64,000 bases of DNA, taken from positions 806,001 through 870,000 of the forward strand of contig NAJO01000004.1 of assembly GCA_002077065.1 (NCBI GenBank). Reading direction: 5' to 3'. Under the pieces are notes generated by a model. That model was not told where the DNA came from, did no database searches, and saw only the letters and a list, made by a program, of their open reading frames with translations. Positions 63,071-64,000 of the stretch are shown here, piece after piece. The stretch is from Cryoendolithus antarcticus (taxonomy: Eukaryota; Ascomycota; Dothideomycetes; Cladosporiales; Cladosporiaceae). A program made the translations under genes and the position numbers. Within the stretch, counting starts at the first letter, position 1; the number at the start of each line of letters is the position of its first letter.

Positions 63071-64000
63071 ATGATGGTCATCATGCGAAACTTCTCCATT
63101 GTTTTCAGCGTCGCAAGTCTCTGTACCACGCTCACGGTCGCTACCTCAACTGCAGGCTGTGGCAATGCGCTCGCGTCCGGCATAACTACCGGTGGCACAG
63201 GCTCCAGCAATGAAGTCAATTTCACCACCACCAAAGGCGATCCCCGCACGTTCCTCCTTCATATCCCCACCACCTACACCCCGGATATCCCGCGAGGCCT
63301 GATCTTTTCTTATCACGGGCGCGGCAAGTCGGGCTCTCAACAGGAACGCCGTTCCAAGCTCTCCGAGTCCGAATTCAATCCGGAGATGTTGGTAGTGTAC
63401 CCCGATGGCATCAACAAGGAATGGCAAGGTGACCCGAAGGCCAAGACCGATGATGTTGGATTCACGCTGGACATGCTTGACAGCCTAGGCAAGCAGTATT
63501 GCCTTGACACCGACCGTGTCTACGCCACGGGTATGAGCAATGGCGGTGGGTTCTCATCCAACATCCTGGCCTGCGATCCAAAGGCTTCGAAGAAGCTTGC
63601 TGCCGTTGCCGGAGTATCAGGAGCGTACTATCAAGGCACTACAGAGGACGATTGCAAACCTGCTAGCGTACCGATCCCTTGCAATGGACGAACGCCGTTC
63701 CCGGTGTTAGAGTTCCACGGGACAAACGACGGAGTGATCCCGTATGCTGGCGGTCCGAGGCGACACAGGTGTTTGCCGAACATACCACACTTTGTGACCG
63801 ACTGGGCTGTGCGGAACGACCTTGGATCTACCAATCACTCTAAAAGCTTGTACGACGGAGGCGTGACTAGGTATACGTTCGGATCTGGAAGCTCGGCCGG
63901 CTTGACCACTCATTACAAAATCGAGGGTATGGGTCACACGTGGCCGAGTGCTGGTGGCAATTATTCGAACATTGATGCCACTCCATTGATTGTGAAGTTC
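63071..64000 (+). CDS. Secreted feruloyl-esterase-like / CE1 serine hydrolase (3' partial)
   Basis: An open frame from ATG 63071 runs 310 codons to the window edge without a stop. The first 30 residues are a signal peptide (MRNFSIVFSVASLCTTLTVATSTAG from the third Met). The mature enzyme starts with CGNAL. The catalytic triad is visible: Ser156 in ATGMSNGGGF, Asp220 in HGTNDGVIPYAGG and His289 in GMGHTWPSAGG. Other blocks are FLLHIPTTY, SYHGRGKSG and VVYPDGI. This is the pattern of fungal feruloyl esterases of type C/D and related polyhydroxyalkanoate-depolymerase-like CE1 enzymes, which release ferulic acid from plant cell walls. Substrate preference is not visible. The C-terminus, including any carbohydrate-binding module, lies beyond the window. 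Confidence 0.88.
   Translation, partial: MMVIMRNFSIVFSVASLCTTLTVATSTAGCGNALASGITTGGTGSSNEVNFTTTKGDPRTFLLHIPTTYTPDIPRGLIFSYHGRGKSGSQQERRSKLSESEFNPEMLVVYPDGINKEWQGDPKAKTDDVGFTLDMLDSLGKQYCLDTDRVYATGMSNGGGFSSNILACDPKASKKLAAVAGVSGAYYQGTTEDDCKPASVPIPCNGRTPFPVLEFHGTNDGVIPYAGGPRRHRCLPNIPHFVTDWAVRNDLGSTNHSKSLYDGGVTRYTFGSGSSAGLTTHYKIEGMGHTWPSAGGNYSNIDATPLIVKF

Noticed and set aside
1..64000. tRNA, rRNA, CRISPR array or transposon
   Set aside because: No B-box-like tRNA core, repeat-spacer pattern, terminal inverted repeats or transposase/reverse-transcriptase motif was seen; a covariance-model scan would be the decisive test for small RNAs.

Overview
The window comes from a filamentous ascomycete, most likely a Dothideomycete of the Mycosphaerellales/Capnodiales kind. 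It is moderately GC-rich. Genes are split by short introns of about 44-104 bases with GTRNGT donors and CTRAC/CTGAC branch sites. Many families are typically pezizomycotine: HET, Zn2Cys6, GPI-anchored GH72, NoxC, PIL1 and F-box-like proteins. The order was inferred from gene content and style, not from a search. I see no bacterial-style operons, CRISPR array, transposon, rRNA or tRNA gene. About 32 protein-coding loci are supported; exon junctions were placed by hand and each one keeps the total coding length divisible by three.

Left part (1-20 kb): the tail of an unknown gene, a plasma-membrane syntaxin, a GPI-anchored beta-1,3-glucanosyltransferase (GH72), a large HET-FHA-membrane fusion protein, pyruvate kinase, a tandem pair of paralogous proteins carrying an HEVAH zinc-protease-like motif, an EF-hand NADPH oxidase (NoxC type) and methionine aminopeptidase 1.

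Middle (20-45 kb): kynurenine 3-monooxygenase, an ADP1-type ABCG transporter, the mitochondrial fission microprotein Atg44 (mitofissin, DUF1748) with a two-codon first exon, a small mitochondrial protein, a cytochrome b5-domain protein, a DapA-family aldolase, the eisosome protein Pil1, two tandem F-box-like paralogs (one broken by a stop codon), a SIRT4-like sirtuin converging on a Zn2Cys6 regulator, a short-chain dehydrogenase, ribosomal protein uS5 (RPS2) and an AT-hook/EVE-domain protein.

Right part (45-64 kb): a very large GPI-anchored cell-wall-type protein with a Ser/Gly linker and about six beta-rich repeats, a fungal-specific protein of unknown function, MPDU1, a small multi-pass membrane protein, Mediator subunit 8, another F-box-like protein, an HchA/Hsp31-type DJ-1 glyoxalase, a membrane-anchored ZZ/EF-hand protein, and the first 310 residues of a secreted feruloyl-esterase-like enzyme cut by the right edge.

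Most genes are independent housekeeping loci and there is no metabolite gene cluster. Themes that recur are cell surface and secretion (syntaxin, GH72, Pil1, giant GPI protein, MPDU1) and mitochondrial/NAD biology (KMO, Atg44, sirtuin). The best candidates for undescribed biology are the HET-FHA fusion, the paired HEVAH proteins, the giant repeat GPI protein and the AT-hook/EVE protein with C-terminal SRAGS repeats.
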